The translations under genes were made by a program, and so were the position numbers. From Planctomycetaceae bacterium (GTDB lineage: Bacteria > Planctomycetota > Planctomycetia > Pirellulales > Pirellulaceae), in NCBI GenBank assembly GCA_020638975.1, contig JACKHN010000018.1, positions 62,001 through 126,000 of the forward strand: DNA of 64,000 bases. Direction: 5' to 3'. The first letter of the stretch is position 1. Each line of letters begins with the position of its first letter. Of this stretch, positions 18,774 through 27,652 are shown in pieces. The notes below the pieces were generated by a model. It worked only from the letters and a program-made list of their open reading frames with translations. It ran no database searches and was not told the origin of the DNA.

Positions 18774-20333
18774 TTACAGCGGGAAATCTTCCTCCGCCGC
18801 TTCCTTGGCATAGATCGGCATATGCCGGTAGTAAACCTCAAGAATCATCGTTGCCATCGATGTGACATAAAGTCTTCCGCCGCGTTCGTTGGCATGACCG
18901 CCGCCCGGCACTTCCCAACTGCCGGCCATGTGCCCCGTCTGCTCCTGGCTGTTGACTAACTGGTCACGCATGACATTGTTCCACTTTGGCCAGTATTCGT
19001 CGCCGTAGTGGTGCATGATTTGCGTAGCGTAGTAGTTGTAGTAGTGATCCGTCTTCGAGGGGCCTAGACTGCTGATATACGCGGCACCACGTTGCAGCGC
19101 GGGCTCATCTTTTTTCCAGCCGAGATACATGCGGCACAGCAGACCGATCGCCGTCGTCGATGCCTTGGCACCGGGCTCGGCGTAACCGTACTTGGAACCG
19201 CCATCTGACTGGACCGTATTCAGAAACTTGATCGCGCCTGCGACCGTATTGGGCGGGACTTGCAAATACGCCATGTGGCCGCTCTTCAGCGCCATCAGCT
19301 GCCAGCCGACGACGGACGTGTCGCCAGGTTGACGAGGGGTGTACCGCCAGCCGCCACCCACAGGGTCTTGTGCATAAGAAATGAACGCGATCGATGCCTG
19401 TGCAGGTGCCATCAACTTGCGGTCGTGCGTCATGGCATATGCTTCACACAAGGCGATGGAAGCCAAGCCGTGTGCATACATGTTGCCGCCGCCTTGGATC
19501 AACGAGCCGTTGGGCTGCTCGGCACGAACTAAGTAGGCCAACCCGCGACCGACGGTGTCTTTGTATTGGCCTTCCAAATGGGTTTGACCTGAACCGAGGA
19601 AAGGCAGCAACGCCATCGCGGTGGCACCAGTAAAGCAGCCTTTCGTGTCGCCCTGATGTGTGCAGGCGCAGGGCATGCCTTCAAAAGCCCAATGACCGTC
19701 GGGGAACTGGTGCGAGGCGAACCACTTCAACGCCATTGCGACCGATTTCTCGCTGCCCTCCGAGCCGCCGTTCTGCTTCACCATCTGGCCACGCGCCTTC
19801 GCGCTGCGTCCTTCGAGCGCGCTGCCCGTCATCGACCCGATCTCTTTCATGAGATCGTTTCGGGGTGCGGTTTCGGTGCTAAAGTCAACGAGGTCCACCT
19901 GAATCGCCGCTGCGTCAACGTCGGTCGAAACTTCTACTTCGACGACTTCACTTGGCGTGTCGACCGTGCTTTGCACGACCGGCTCGGCGGCGCTGATCTC
20001 TGAAACCTGCATCGGTTCGAGTTGGTCCAGCACCTCGAAGTCTTCGACTTCTTCCACTTCACTTGCATTCGCGACGCTTAGGATGTTGGCATCTTTCTCG
20101 ATACTGGGCGAGAACGTGATGAAGGCGAGCACCAAGATTGCGATGATGTGGACGATCATGCTGATCGCCCAGCTAGGAACCGCGGCAAAGAGTAGGAATC
20201 GTCTACCGGCGGCAGCGTATTCTTCCTCTTCCTCGCCCTCCTCGTCAGCTTCCGCCTCAAGGGCCTCTTCACTTCCCGCAGCCAGGGCCTGATCGCGGGC
20301 TAATTGTTCGGGATCGTCCATCGTGGATGACAT
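18774..20333 (-). CDS. Membrane-anchored prenyltransferase/terpene-cyclase-fold protein (paralogue 2)
   Basis: 519 residues, the same architecture as its neighbour at 17024. A strongly acidic N-terminus (EEALEAEADEEGEEEEEYAA) precedes a transmembrane helix (SWAISMIVHIIAILVLAFIT, about 55-75), an acidic Val/Glu-rich linker, then alpha-toroid repeats (MALKWFASHQFPDGHWAFEG, FISYAQDPVGGGWRYTPRQP, FLNTVQSDGGSKYGYAEPG). The core shares long stretches with paralogue 1 (GATAMALLPFLG, ALCEAYAMT, TVVGWQ-like, RMYLGW, YYNYYATQ, MILEVYYRHMP), a tandem duplication. Cysteines in MPCACTHQGDTKGC replace the C-x3-C motif of the neighbour. A GGAG 9 bases before ATG 20333 supports the start. Ligand and role unknown. 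Confidence 0.85.
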   Translation of the reverse strand: MSSTMDDPEQLARDQALAAGSEEALEAEADEEGEEEEEYAAAGRRFLLFAAVPSWAISMIVHIIAILVLAFITFSPSIEKDANILSVANASEVEEVEDFEVLDQLEPMQVSEISAAEPVVQSTVDTPSEVVEVEVSTDVDAAAIQVDLVDFSTETAPRNDLMKEIGSMTGSALEGRSAKARGQMVKQNGGSEGSEKSVAMALKWFASHQFPDGHWAFEGMPCACTHQGDTKGCFTGATAMALLPFLGSGQTHLEGQYKDTVGRGLAYLVRAEQPNGSLIQGGGNMYAHGLASIALCEAYAMTHDRKLMAPAQASIAFISYAQDPVGGGWRYTPRQPGDTSVVGWQLMALKSGHMAYLQVPPNTVAGAIKFLNTVQSDGGSKYGYAEPGAKASTTAIGLLCRMYLGWKKDEPALQRGAAYISSLGPSKTDHYYNYYATQIMHHYGDEYWPKWNNVMRDQLVNSQEQTGHMAGSWEVPGGGHANERGGRLYVTSMATMILEVYYRHMPIYAKEAAEEDFPL

Positions 20334-20533
20334 AAGATCATGCTCCGTTTTGACAGTGGCGCAACGACTGTGCGCGAAGTCACTGTCCGCGTTCCTGTTC
20401 CAAGGGAAATCGGACTACTTTATCACTCCAAGTCCTTAACCTACTTATTTTTCGGTCAATTGCAAGCACAAACGGCATGGGAGAGTGATGCCGCCTAGCG
20501 ATGTGGGGAATTGCTGCGACCTCCTCACAACCC

Positions 20534-20576
20534 GAAGCGTAAGCGAGGCAACGCATTCCGTCCTCGCTGACGCTTC
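20534..20576. repeat. REP-like hairpin, 15-bp arms
   Basis: GAAGCGTAAGCGAGG at 20534-20548 pairs with CCTCGCTGACGCTTC at 20562-20576 with one mismatch; the loop is 13 bases. The motif with AGCGTnAGCGAGG resembles extragenic palindromes that are frequent in Pirellula-type genomes (recalled, not searched). Confidence 0.6.
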
Positions 20577-20711
20577 CCGTTACTAGGGACTTGTCACGAG
20601 CCGGAAAGTCTCAATCAGGAACTGGGGTTCCCTTGAATAGGTGGGTGTCTTCCGAAGACGTACTGCCGGCGAACTGTCGAGAATTTTGCGAAACACTGTG
20701 CTGGGAACGGG

Positions 20712-20740
20712 TTACCTGGCGAGAAGGTTTTGACTACAAT
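20712..20740 (+). promoter_or_regulatory. Candidate sigma-70-type promoter for rpmG
   Basis: TACAAT at 20735-20740 is a good -10 hexamer, preceded by TTACCT at 20712-20717 with a 17-base spacer. The -35 match is weak (3 of 6). It lies 56 bases before the rpmG ATG, and no other candidate is closer. Confidence 0.3.
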
Positions 20741-20796
20741 CAGCCGATTAAAGTCAAACAACAGTCCACGGCTGTTCAACCCACGGAGTAGATACG

Positions 20797-20964
20797 ATGG
20801 CCGGTCGAAGCAAGAAGAAGGCAGATACAGTGTTCCTCGTATGTGAAGAGACGGGCGATTACAACTACAGCTTGCGTCGCAAGCCAGGCGGCGAAAAGCT
20901 GCGTCTGAAGAAGTTTTGCCCTCGTTTGCAACGTCACACCGTTCACGTGGAAAAGAAGAAGTAG
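20797..20964 (+). CDS. rpmG: 50S ribosomal protein L33
   Basis: 55 residues, normal for L33. The sequence [17 protein letters not shown] and [18 protein letters not shown] matches the family; the end KKK is typical. Only two Cys remain (one in each former CxxC knuckle), so this is a zinc-independent (C minus) form. GGAG at 20785-20788 lies 8 bases before ATG 20797. recJ follows on the same strand after 133 bp, separated by a strong inverted repeat. Confidence 0.95.
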   Translation: MAGRSKKKADTVFLVCEETGDYNYSLRRKPGGEKLRLKKFCPRLQRHTVHVEKKK

Positions 20965-21007
20965 CAAGTAAGTCGTTGTCACACCGCGCTCTTGGTGTGC
21001 CACTGCT

Positions 21008-21057
21008 GGCTTGCCCAGCAGTGCCAAGTTTGAGTGGGAATCCCTGCTGGGCAAGCC
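21008..21057. repeat. 14-bp perfect inverted repeat between rpmG and recJ
   Basis: GGCTTGCCCAGCAG at 21008-21021 and its exact complement at 21044-21057, separated by 22 bases. It could stop or attenuate transcription after rpmG, but no T-run follows on the plus strand, so a mobile REP-like element or an mRNA-stabilising hairpin is as likely. Confidence 0.6.
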
Positions 21058-21097
21058 GGCAGCGGCGCGTTCCCCCAAGCTGAAGACAGGGATCGTC

Positions 21098-22864
21098 ATG
21101 ACGAAACGCTGGCGAATTCATCCACATGACGCCGGGCGAATCGAGTTGCTTGAGCGGCAAGCCGGTATCTCGCCGATCGTTGCTCAGTTGCTTCTCTGTC
21201 GTGGCATTGGCCAGCCGGAGGATGTCCAACGATTCCTCGATCCTAAGATGAGCGAGCTGCGCGACCCCGAATTGCTGCCGGGGATCACCAGCGCTGCCGA
21301 CCGAGTCTTCGCCGCGATCCAAGCCAAACGACGCATTGTCATCTACGGCGACTACGATGCAGACGGCATGACGGCGACGGCGATACTTTATCGCTGTTTG
21401 CAGCTGTTGGGAGGTGACGTTGGCTACTACGTTCCGAACCGACTCGAAGAAGGCTACGGTCTGAATGACGAAGCACTGCGGAAGTTGAAAGAGCGAGGCG
21501 CTTCGCTCGTGATTTCCGTCGACTGTGGCATCGCGAGCGTACGCGAAGCTCAGACGGCCCGCGAGATCGATCTCGAGTTGATCATCACCGATCATCATCA
21601 GTTCGCCGACCAGTTGCCCGATGCGGCGGCAATCGTTCATCCGCGACTTCCCGGCTCGAACTATCCGTTTGCTGGTCTTTGCGGCGCGGGGGTCGCGTTC
21701 AAGCTGGCTTGGGCACTATGCTGCCGAGCGAGCGAATCGAAACGAGTTAGTGACCGGATGCGCAACTATTTGCTGACCGCAATCGGCATTACGGCGATCG
21801 GTACAGTGGCCGACGTGGTTCCCTTGATCGATGAGAATCGCGTGCTTGTCCGCTATGGATTAAATAGCTTGCAGTCCCAGCCGACGATCGGCTTGAAGGC
21901 TTTGATGCGTGTTACCAAGTTGCTAGACAAGCCGTCACTCGGAAGCGAAGACATTGCGTTCAGTCTTGCACCGCGACTGAATGCCGCTGGCCGTCTTGGG
22001 CAAGCTCAACTGGGCGTCGAACTACTGACGACCGATTCCGTCGAGCGTGCCGACGCATTGGCCGACTATATCCACGAGTTGAACAGCAGTCGCGATAGCC
22101 TTGAACGCAGCGTGTACCTGGCGGCGAACAAACAAATCAAAGAACAGTTTGATCCTAGCGACCCGGCCTTCGTGTTAGCAGGGCGTGGCTGGCACGCGGG
22201 CGTGATCGGGATCGTGGCTGGGCGATTGGCCGAGAAGTTCAATCGGCCCGTGGTTCTCCTGTCGATCGACGAACTCGGCGCAAAGCCCGCCACGGGTTCG
22301 GCTCGTTCGGCGTCTGGGCTCGATCTTCACGAAGCGTTTGCTCAGTGCACCGAGCACTTGGTTGCTCATGGCGGTCACGCTGCGGCGGCAGGATTGAAAG
22401 TTGAGGAAGGTAAGATCGACGACTTCCGCACCGCCTTTTGCGAGTTGGTCGACAGCGAAGTCTCGGTTAAAGATCGTGTGCCCGAGGTTCGCATCGATGC
22501 AGAAGCGGCGCTCAGTCAGCTGACTCTCAGCACGGTGCAACAACTGGAAAAGATGGCGCCGTTCGGCGAATCAAACCCGCGCCCGGTCTTGTGCGCGACC
22601 GGCTGTGAGTTGGCAGAGGCTCCTCGCCATCTTGGCAGCGGCGAGCGGCATATCTCTGTAAAAGTTAAACAACATAACGTCACATTGCGTGCCGTCGGTT
22701 TTGGTAAAGGCGAGTGGTACGAGGAACTGATCGCATTGGCGGGGCCGATCGATATTGCTTATCGTCCGGTGATCAATGAATTTCGCGGTCGCCGGAATGT
22801 CGAAATGCATCTCGTCGATTGGCGTCTGAGTGAGCAGCCTGCGCTTGCAACGAGCAACGGTTAA
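21098..22864 (+). CDS. recJ: Single-stranded-DNA-specific exonuclease RecJ
   Basis: 588 residues, typical for RecJ. ATG 21098 is chosen: it has an AGG-containing site before it and gives MTKRWRIHPHD, whereas the longer frame runs back through the inverted repeat. DHH-family metal motifs are present: VIYGDYDADGMTATA (about residues 82-95), SVDCGIAS, TDHHQFADQLPDA (from about 163). APRLNAAGRLG and the DHHA1 part with VAHGGHAAAAGLKVE follow, then the OB-type C-terminal domain (MAPFGESNPRPVL). It degrades ssDNA 5' to 3' in recombination and mismatch repair. Confidence 0.95.
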   Translation: MTKRWRIHPHDAGRIELLERQAGISPIVAQLLLCRGIGQPEDVQRFLDPKMSELRDPELLPGITSAADRVFAAIQAKRRIVIYGDYDADGMTATAILYRCLQLLGGDVGYYVPNRLEEGYGLNDEALRKLKERGASLVISVDCGIASVREAQTAREIDLELIITDHHQFADQLPDAAAIVHPRLPGSNYPFAGLCGAGVAFKLAWALCCRASESKRVSDRMRNYLLTAIGITAIGTVADVVPLIDENRVLVRYGLNSLQSQPTIGLKALMRVTKLLDKPSLGSEDIAFSLAPRLNAAGRLGQAQLGVELLTTDSVERADALADYIHELNSSRDSLERSVYLAANKQIKEQFDPSDPAFVLAGRGWHAGVIGIVAGRLAEKFNRPVVLLSIDELGAKPATGSARSASGLDLHEAFAQCTEHLVAHGGHAAAAGLKVEEGKIDDFRTAFCELVDSEVSVKDRVPEVRIDAEAALSQLTLSTVQQLEKMAPFGESNPRPVLCATGCELAEAPRHLGSGERHISVKVKQHNVTLRAVGFGKGEWYEELIALAGPIDIAYRPVINEFRGRRNVEMHLVDWRLSEQPALATSNG

Positions 22865-22883
22865 CCGATCGAGAGTTTGTCGC

Positions 22884-23192
22884 ATGTCATTATCGCCGCA
22901 CGAAGGCCATGCAAATCTGCAAGACCCGCTGAAGCCGATCGACGTTCCTGTCTTTAGTTGCATCGTCTACGTCTCAAAAAACTCGAGCGGGGGCGTACAT
23001 GCTCGCGTTGCTAACTTGGCGGAGTTGGAGTTGGACGCGGGGACGGAACGCGAAGCATTGAGCAAGCTTGTTCCTTCGTTCAAGCAACGCGTCGCGGAAC
23101 TTACCGGCAGTAAGACGCCGATCCCGTGGATCGAGCCGCCGTTAGCCAAAGCAGCTGACGAGCAAGTGCGGCTGATCCCAGTTCACCTGTAA
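22884..23192 (+). CDS. Small protein of unknown function downstream of recJ
   Basis: 102 residues from ATG 22884, 20 bp after recJ and so probably co-transcribed. The core VFSCIVYVSKNSSGGVHARVANLAELELDAGTEREAL has the strand-strand-helix look of HicB-like or double-stranded RNA-binding-like small domains, and the end (PIPWIEPPLAKAADEQVRLIPVHL, in part) looks conserved, but I cannot name a family. No HicA-like toxin is adjacent, so a toxin-antitoxin role is not supported. Confidence 0.65.
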   Translation: MSLSPHEGHANLQDPLKPIDVPVFSCIVYVSKNSSGGVHARVANLAELELDAGTEREALSKLVPSFKQRVAELTGSKTPIPWIEPPLAKAADEQVRLIPVHL

Positions 23193-23220
23193 AGCAGGTA
23201 GTTCAACGATGTAGATGTGG

Positions 23221-23334
23221 GGTCCGCTGTGCGGACCAGCGACGGTGCACCGGTCCGCGGACCCTACGCATCGGTAATTAGTTTGCCGTAAGTCGGGCAC
23301 TCCTGCCCGACCAACGACGGCCAAGAGTGGCCGT
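23221..23334. repeat. Cluster of three short perfect hairpins
   Basis: GGTCCGC/GCGGACC with loop TGT at 23221-23237; GTCGGGCA/TGCCCGAC with loop CTCC at 23292-23311; ACGGCCA/TGGCCGT with loop AGAG at 23317-23334. They stand between the recJ operon and the sulfatase gene. They resemble extragenic palindromes rather than a terminator, since no T-run follows any of them; one may still end recJ transcripts. Confidence 0.6.
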
Positions 23335-23462
23335 CCTACTCTTACTCTTAAGAATTTCAAACTGTACCACTACCGGTAATCTCGCCGTCGCGAAATCGAC
23401 ATCGATCTGGTGTAACATAGCCGGTTGGAACACGATGCTTTCACACTGGAGCGAAGTACACC

Positions 23463-26321
23463 ATGAACAAGTGGCATCACACGACGACTTACGCGCTCTT
23501 CGTAGCGCTCGTACTCACGGGGGTTTCAAGGCAAAAAAGTTTCGCCGCGGAACGCCCTAACTTCATCGTCATTAACATCGATGATCTGGGCTACGGCGAC
23601 ATCCAGCCTTACGGTTCGAAGCTGAATCGCACACCCAATTTGAATCGTATGGCCGAGGAAGGTCGTAAACTGACTTGCTTCTACGCGGCGCCCGTTTGTT
23701 CGCCGTCCCGAGCGTCGTTGATGACAGGTTGTTATCCAAAACGTGTGCTCCCGATTCCACATGTGCTGTTTCCTGCGAATGCCGAAGGGCTCGATCCCAG
23801 CGAGATCACGGTAGCTGAGTTGCTGAAAGAACAAGGCTATGCCACGGGGATCATCGGCAAGTGGCACTTGGGCGATCAACCTGAATTCCTGCCCACGCGA
23901 CAAGGTTTTGACTATTACTATGGGCTTCCCTATTCCAACGACATGGGGCCTGCGGAAGATGGCGTGAAGAGTAACCTTGGTGCACCGCTTCGCAAAACAA
24001 ATGGCAGAGGCCAGGGCCAACCACCGTTACCCTTGCTCCGCAATGAAACCGTGTTACAGCGGGTACTGCCCGACGATCAACAAGCGATCGTCGAACGCTA
24101 CACACAAGAGGCAGTCAAGTTTTTGTGGGACCACCACGACGAACCGTTCTTCTTGTACCTGCCGCATTCAGCCGTTCACTTCCCGCTTTATCCGGGCAAA
24201 GCCTTTCATGGCAAGTCGCAGCACGGTTTGTTCGGCGATTGGGTGGAAGAGGTCGATTGGAGTGTTGGGCAAGTGCTCGATACCGTGCGGCAACTGAAAC
24301 TCGACGAGAAGACACTTGTCATTTTCACCTCCGACAACGGCGGCCAGCCAAGTCATGGTGCCATCAATGCTCCACTACGTGGCGGGAAGGGAAGCACGCT
24401 GGAAGGCGGCATGCGCGAGCCGGCCATTGCCTGGTGGCCCAAGAAAATTCCTGCGGGCACCGAGACCGCTCTGGTCACCAGCATGATGGACATTTTGCCC
24501 ACGTTCGCGAAGCTTGCCGGTGGCGCCGCGCCAACCGATCGCAAGATCGACGGTGGCGACATCTGGCCGATCCTTGCTGGCGATCCCAATGCCAAGTCGC
24601 CGCACGAGACCTTTTATTATTATCGCGGCCTCAACCTGCAAGCGATTCGCAACGGCGCGTGGAAGCTGCATCTGGCGAAGGGCGACTTGTACGATCTGGA
24701 CACTGATATCGGCGAGTCGAAGGACGTCGCGAAGGATCATCCCGAAGTCGTCGCTCGCCTGCGTCAACTCGCCGAGGAAACGAATTCAGACCTTGGCACA
24801 ACCGACGTTGGCCTCGGCTGTCGTCGTCTTGGAAAAGTCGAAAACCCACAGCCGCTGATCGGTCATGACGGCACCGTTCGCGAGGGTTTCGGCAACGTAT
24901 CGCCGAAAGCGGGCATGGGGATCATGCTTGGAGAATTGACCGCGACAAGCGTCCTTGCACAGGTGCGATTGACGAAAACGGATGGACTCATCGACGGTGA
25001 TGTGCCGGGCCAAAAAGGTGTCGTGCGTTTTCAGCTAGAGCAAGTCTACCCGACGACCCAAGAGCCAACTTACTCGCCCGTATTGACCGCGTCCGCAAAA
25101 CACGACTTTATCGCGAGGCACTTGTTTGAACATCTGAAGCCGGGCGAGGAGTATCGAATTCGCTCGTGGATTGGTGCGAACGAATCGGAGTTGCGCGCCG
25201 GACCCACGGCGACGTTTCGAACGCTTCCTGGGGCCGAGTCGACGAAGGCAGTGAACTTTGTGGTCGTGACCGGAATGAATTACGCCAAATTTCATGGTGA
25301 CACTCGGATCGACCTGAAGATTCACTTGGAGCACAACAATACCGAGTTAGCGCCACCGTATGCCGGCCCCGATAAACATCTCGGCTACCCGGCCCTCGCG
25401 TCGATTCGGAAGCTGCGGCCGGACTTCTTCGTAGGCACTGGCGACAATGTTTACTACGACACGCCTAAGATTCCGCGAGCCGAGACCGTGCCGCAACTGC
25501 GACAAAAATGGCACGAGCAATTTGTTCAGCCCAGGTATCGCGACTTGTTCGCTGTCGTCCCAACGTATTGGATGATCGACGATCACGACTATCGCATTGA
25601 CGATTGCGATAACTCAGGCGACTATCTGCCGACACGCGAGACCGGTCGCCTGATGATGCTCGAGCAGTTGCCCGTCGCGGCGATCGATGACAGCGATGCG
25701 AAAACTTATCGCACGCATCGCGTCAGCCGCGACTTACAAATCTGGTTTACCGAAAATCGCATGTACCGGAGTGACAACGCCATCGAGGATGGGCCTGATA
25801 AGTCGATCTGGGGCGTCGAGCAGAAGGCTTGGCTCAAGGAGACCTTGGCTGCAAGCGACGCCACGTTCAAGTTGCTGATCTCGCCGAACCCCATGGTTGG
25901 TCCCGACGACGTTCGCAAAACCGACAATCACACAAATCACGGCGGCTTCCGTCATGAGCGAGACGAGTTCTTTGCCTGGATCAACGAGCGTGACATGGCG
26001 AAGAACCTTTTTGTCGTCTGTGGCGACCGACACTGGCAATACCACTCGATTCATCCCACCGGCGTCGAAGAGTTTTCCTGTGGTGCGTTGGTTGATGAGA
26101 ATTCGCGACTGGGGCGTCTGCCGGGGGACCCCGCGTCGACAGATCCGGAGGGTCATATCAAACAAGTCCATTCACAGAAGGCGCCTTCGGGTGGATTCTT
26201 GTTGATTGAATCCAGCCCTGCCAAAGGAGACGTACCGGCAACGTTGGCGTTCCGGTTTCACGATGACCACGGCGAAGTGCTCTATGAACATCGCAAGTCG
26301 CCGACTGGCGCGAACCGGTAG
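23463..26321 (+). CDS. Exported fusion of formylglycine sulfatase and PhoD-type phosphatase
   Basis: 952 residues. A signal peptide (about 1-29, ending FAAE) is followed by a type I sulfatase domain (about 30-460): PNFIVINIDDLGYGD holds the metal Asp pair, C79-S-P-S-R83 is the formylglycine site, GKWHLG and TSDNGGQPSHG complete the active site. After about 460 comes a beta domain (VLAQVRLTKTDG, HLKPGEEYRIRSWIG) like the N-terminal Fn3-like part of PhoD, then the PhoD metallophosphatase core: DFFVGTGDNVYYD (about 655), YWMIDDHDYRIDD (about 700) and VVCGDRHWQYHS (about 850). No stop or frameshift separates the two halves. The pair could release sulfate and phosphate from the same algal polysaccharide or phosphoester; substrate unknown. 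ATG 23463 starts the signal peptide. Confidence 0.9.
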   Translation: MNKWHHTTTYALFVALVLTGVSRQKSFAAERPNFIVINIDDLGYGDIQPYGSKLNRTPNLNRMAEEGRKLTCFYAAPVCSPSRASLMTGCYPKRVLPIPHVLFPANAEGLDPSEITVAELLKEQGYATGIIGKWHLGDQPEFLPTRQGFDYYYGLPYSNDMGPAEDGVKSNLGAPLRKTNGRGQGQPPLPLLRNETVLQRVLPDDQQAIVERYTQEAVKFLWDHHDEPFFLYLPHSAVHFPLYPGKAFHGKSQHGLFGDWVEEVDWSVGQVLDTVRQLKLDEKTLVIFTSDNGGQPSHGAINAPLRGGKGSTLEGGMREPAIAWWPKKIPAGTETALVTSMMDILPTFAKLAGGAAPTDRKIDGGDIWPILAGDPNAKSPHETFYYYRGLNLQAIRNGAWKLHLAKGDLYDLDTDIGESKDVAKDHPEVVARLRQLAEETNSDLGTTDVGLGCRRLGKVENPQPLIGHDGTVREGFGNVSPKAGMGIMLGELTATSVLAQVRLTKTDGLIDGDVPGQKGVVRFQLEQVYPTTQEPTYSPVLTASAKHDFIARHLFEHLKPGEEYRIRSWIGANESELRAGPTATFRTLPGAESTKAVNFVVVTGMNYAKFHGDTRIDLKIHLEHNNTELAPPYAGPDKHLGYPALASIRKLRPDFFVGTGDNVYYDTPKIPRAETVPQLRQKWHEQFVQPRYRDLFAVVPTYWMIDDHDYRIDDCDNSGDYLPTRETGRLMMLEQLPVAAIDDSDAKTYRTHRVSRDLQIWFTENRMYRSDNAIEDGPDKSIWGVEQKAWLKETLAASDATFKLLISPNPMVGPDDVRKTDNHTNHGGFRHERDEFFAWINERDMAKNLFVVCGDRHWQYHSIHPTGVEEFSCGALVDENSRLGRLPGDPASTDPEGHIKQVHSQKAPSGGFLLIESSPAKGDVPATLAFRFHDDHGEVLYEHRKSPTGANR

Positions 26322-26350
26322 TTCCGATGGCGAATGGAATCTCTCTGGAT

Positions 26351-26447
26351 GGCCACGAAGAGGCACAAGAATACACAAAAAGAAATCCCTTGTGACGAGG
26401 CCCCATTCTATTGCTCTTTCTCGTGTATCTTCGTGCTTTTCGTGGCC
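26351..26447. repeat. Imperfect inverted repeat with about 31-35 bp arms
   Basis: The left arm at 26351-26385 begins GGCCACGAAGAGGCACAAGA and the right arm at 26417-26447 ends in the complement of GGCCACGAAAAGCACGAAGA. Both arms share the GGCCACGAARAG-GCACRAGATACAC pattern with a few mismatches. It lies between the sulfatase fusion and the truncated sulfatase and looks like a small non-coding mobile or REP-type element. Confidence 0.65.
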
Positions 26448-26485
26448 CTCTCCTATGAATCTTAAAAACCGAAACGATTTATCTC

Positions 26486-26755
26486 ATGTTGAATAAACTT
26501 CGCTTCACTGCACTTCTTTGTTTGGTAGGACTGATCGTTGCGGCGGCGATCGAAGCAGATGCCAAGGAACGCCCGAACATCGTCTTGATCCTCGCCGATG
26601 ATAAGTATCACGACAGTAGCAGATGCGTTGCGAAAGAGATGGAAAAACGTGGGCAAGATCGATGTTCTATCGCATTTGCAAATCACCGGCAATCGCTGCG
26701 AATTCAGTTGAATTCAAGCCGCTTAACTACACTTCGCTACAGCAGGGCTTGCTGA
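26486..26755 (+). pseudogene. Truncated sulfatase remnant
   Basis: 89 codons. The N-terminus is an intact signal peptide (MLNKLRFTALLCLVGLIVAA) and the first sulfatase strand KERPNIVLILADD, after which similarity to sulfatases stops and no CxPSR active site occurs. The rest of the gene has been lost; the decayed transposase on the other strand starts right where the reading frame ends. Probably a second sulfatase adjacent to the fusion gene, destroyed by insertion and deletion. Confidence 0.7.
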
Positions 26756-27652
26756 TTATGTGGGCCTGGGGCGACTTCGATTTCTTTGGCGAGAGTCTGG
26801 GTGTCCAAGCGTTGGGGCATGATCGACGGGTGGCGGCTGCGTGTTGGTGACGCGTGGCGTTTGAGCGGCTCGAGGAACGCAAGATGAAGCCGACGGAGCG
26901 CCGTTTCGAGATTCATCACGATAAAACTCAGGCTGATCTGAGCCGCGGATGTCGTTGCTAACTTGGCCAACACCCATGCCAGACCGAAGCGGCGATTAGC
27001 TTGACCGAACTTGCATTTCGACGGTGTTGCGGACGACTTCATCTGCTCGCGACTGCTTCTTCGTTGCGACAGGAATGTTTTTGGGCGAACCACCGAGCGG
27101 CGGGCCGCTCATGCGAAGGCCTTGCTCTTCTCAGAACGTACGGTTGGCTCGCGTGCGATGAATCTGATCGACGTGAACGGATTCGGGATAGCAGCCGAAA
27201 CGCCGCCGATACGCCTCGACTTGTCCGACAAAGTCACACGACTCGTTGAAGCGGTCCCAACGCAAGTGATCCAGAAACGAATAACCGTCGGCGACACTCG
27301 CCGACAACTTCACACCACACTCCGTGTCGCGGCCAGCCTTGCCGCGTTTGATCGGATGCACATGCGGTTGCGACAGACTGACGATACAATCGTCCACGCG
27401 TCTCGCCTTGGCCGCATACATCTGTTGTTATTGACGATACACTTCGTGGCACACTAGCAGCAGTTTCTACTGCTTCCGCGACGCCGCGTAGCTGGTGATC
27501 GAAGCCAATACGCCGTGCGACTCTGCGCAATCGATCCGCGCCAACAGCGGTGCCAACCCTAACCGGCACTCTGCTTCAGATTGGCTGAATTCCAAGTGTT
27601 CTTGTGGTGCTAAAGCCGAGTTTTCAAGGAGCGGAGTGTTTGTTCGAGTCAT
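26745..27652 (-). pseudogene. Decayed IS5/IS1182-type transposase
   Basis: Pieces of one DDE transposase are spread over two minus-strand frames. The piece ending near 27131 reads KLLLVCHEVYRQ, stop, QQMYAAKARRVDDCIVSLSQ, PHVHPIKRGKAG, GYSFLDHLRWDRFNES, EAYRRRFGCYPESVHVDQI, close to IS5-group transposases. A further in-frame stop lies near 27467. The C-terminal piece (26737-27093 frame) has KFGQANRRFGLAWVLAKLAT and SFIVMNLETALRR, the usual end of these proteins. At least two stops, a frameshift and a deletion between the pieces make it non-functional. Its terminal repeats could not be found. Confidence 0.8.

Larger units (their letters stand above)
20334..20796. other. Divergent intergenic region upstream of rpmG
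   Basis: 463 bp without a gene. It holds an imperfect inverted repeat (20534-20576) and a possible promoter before rpmG. The rest shows no coding signal or RNA gene that I can recognise; it should also contain the promoter of the minus-strand gene starting at 20333. Confidence 0.5.

Noticed and set aside
22884..23192. HicB-type antitoxin
   Set aside because: The small fold is only vaguely similar and no HicA-like partner lies beside it.
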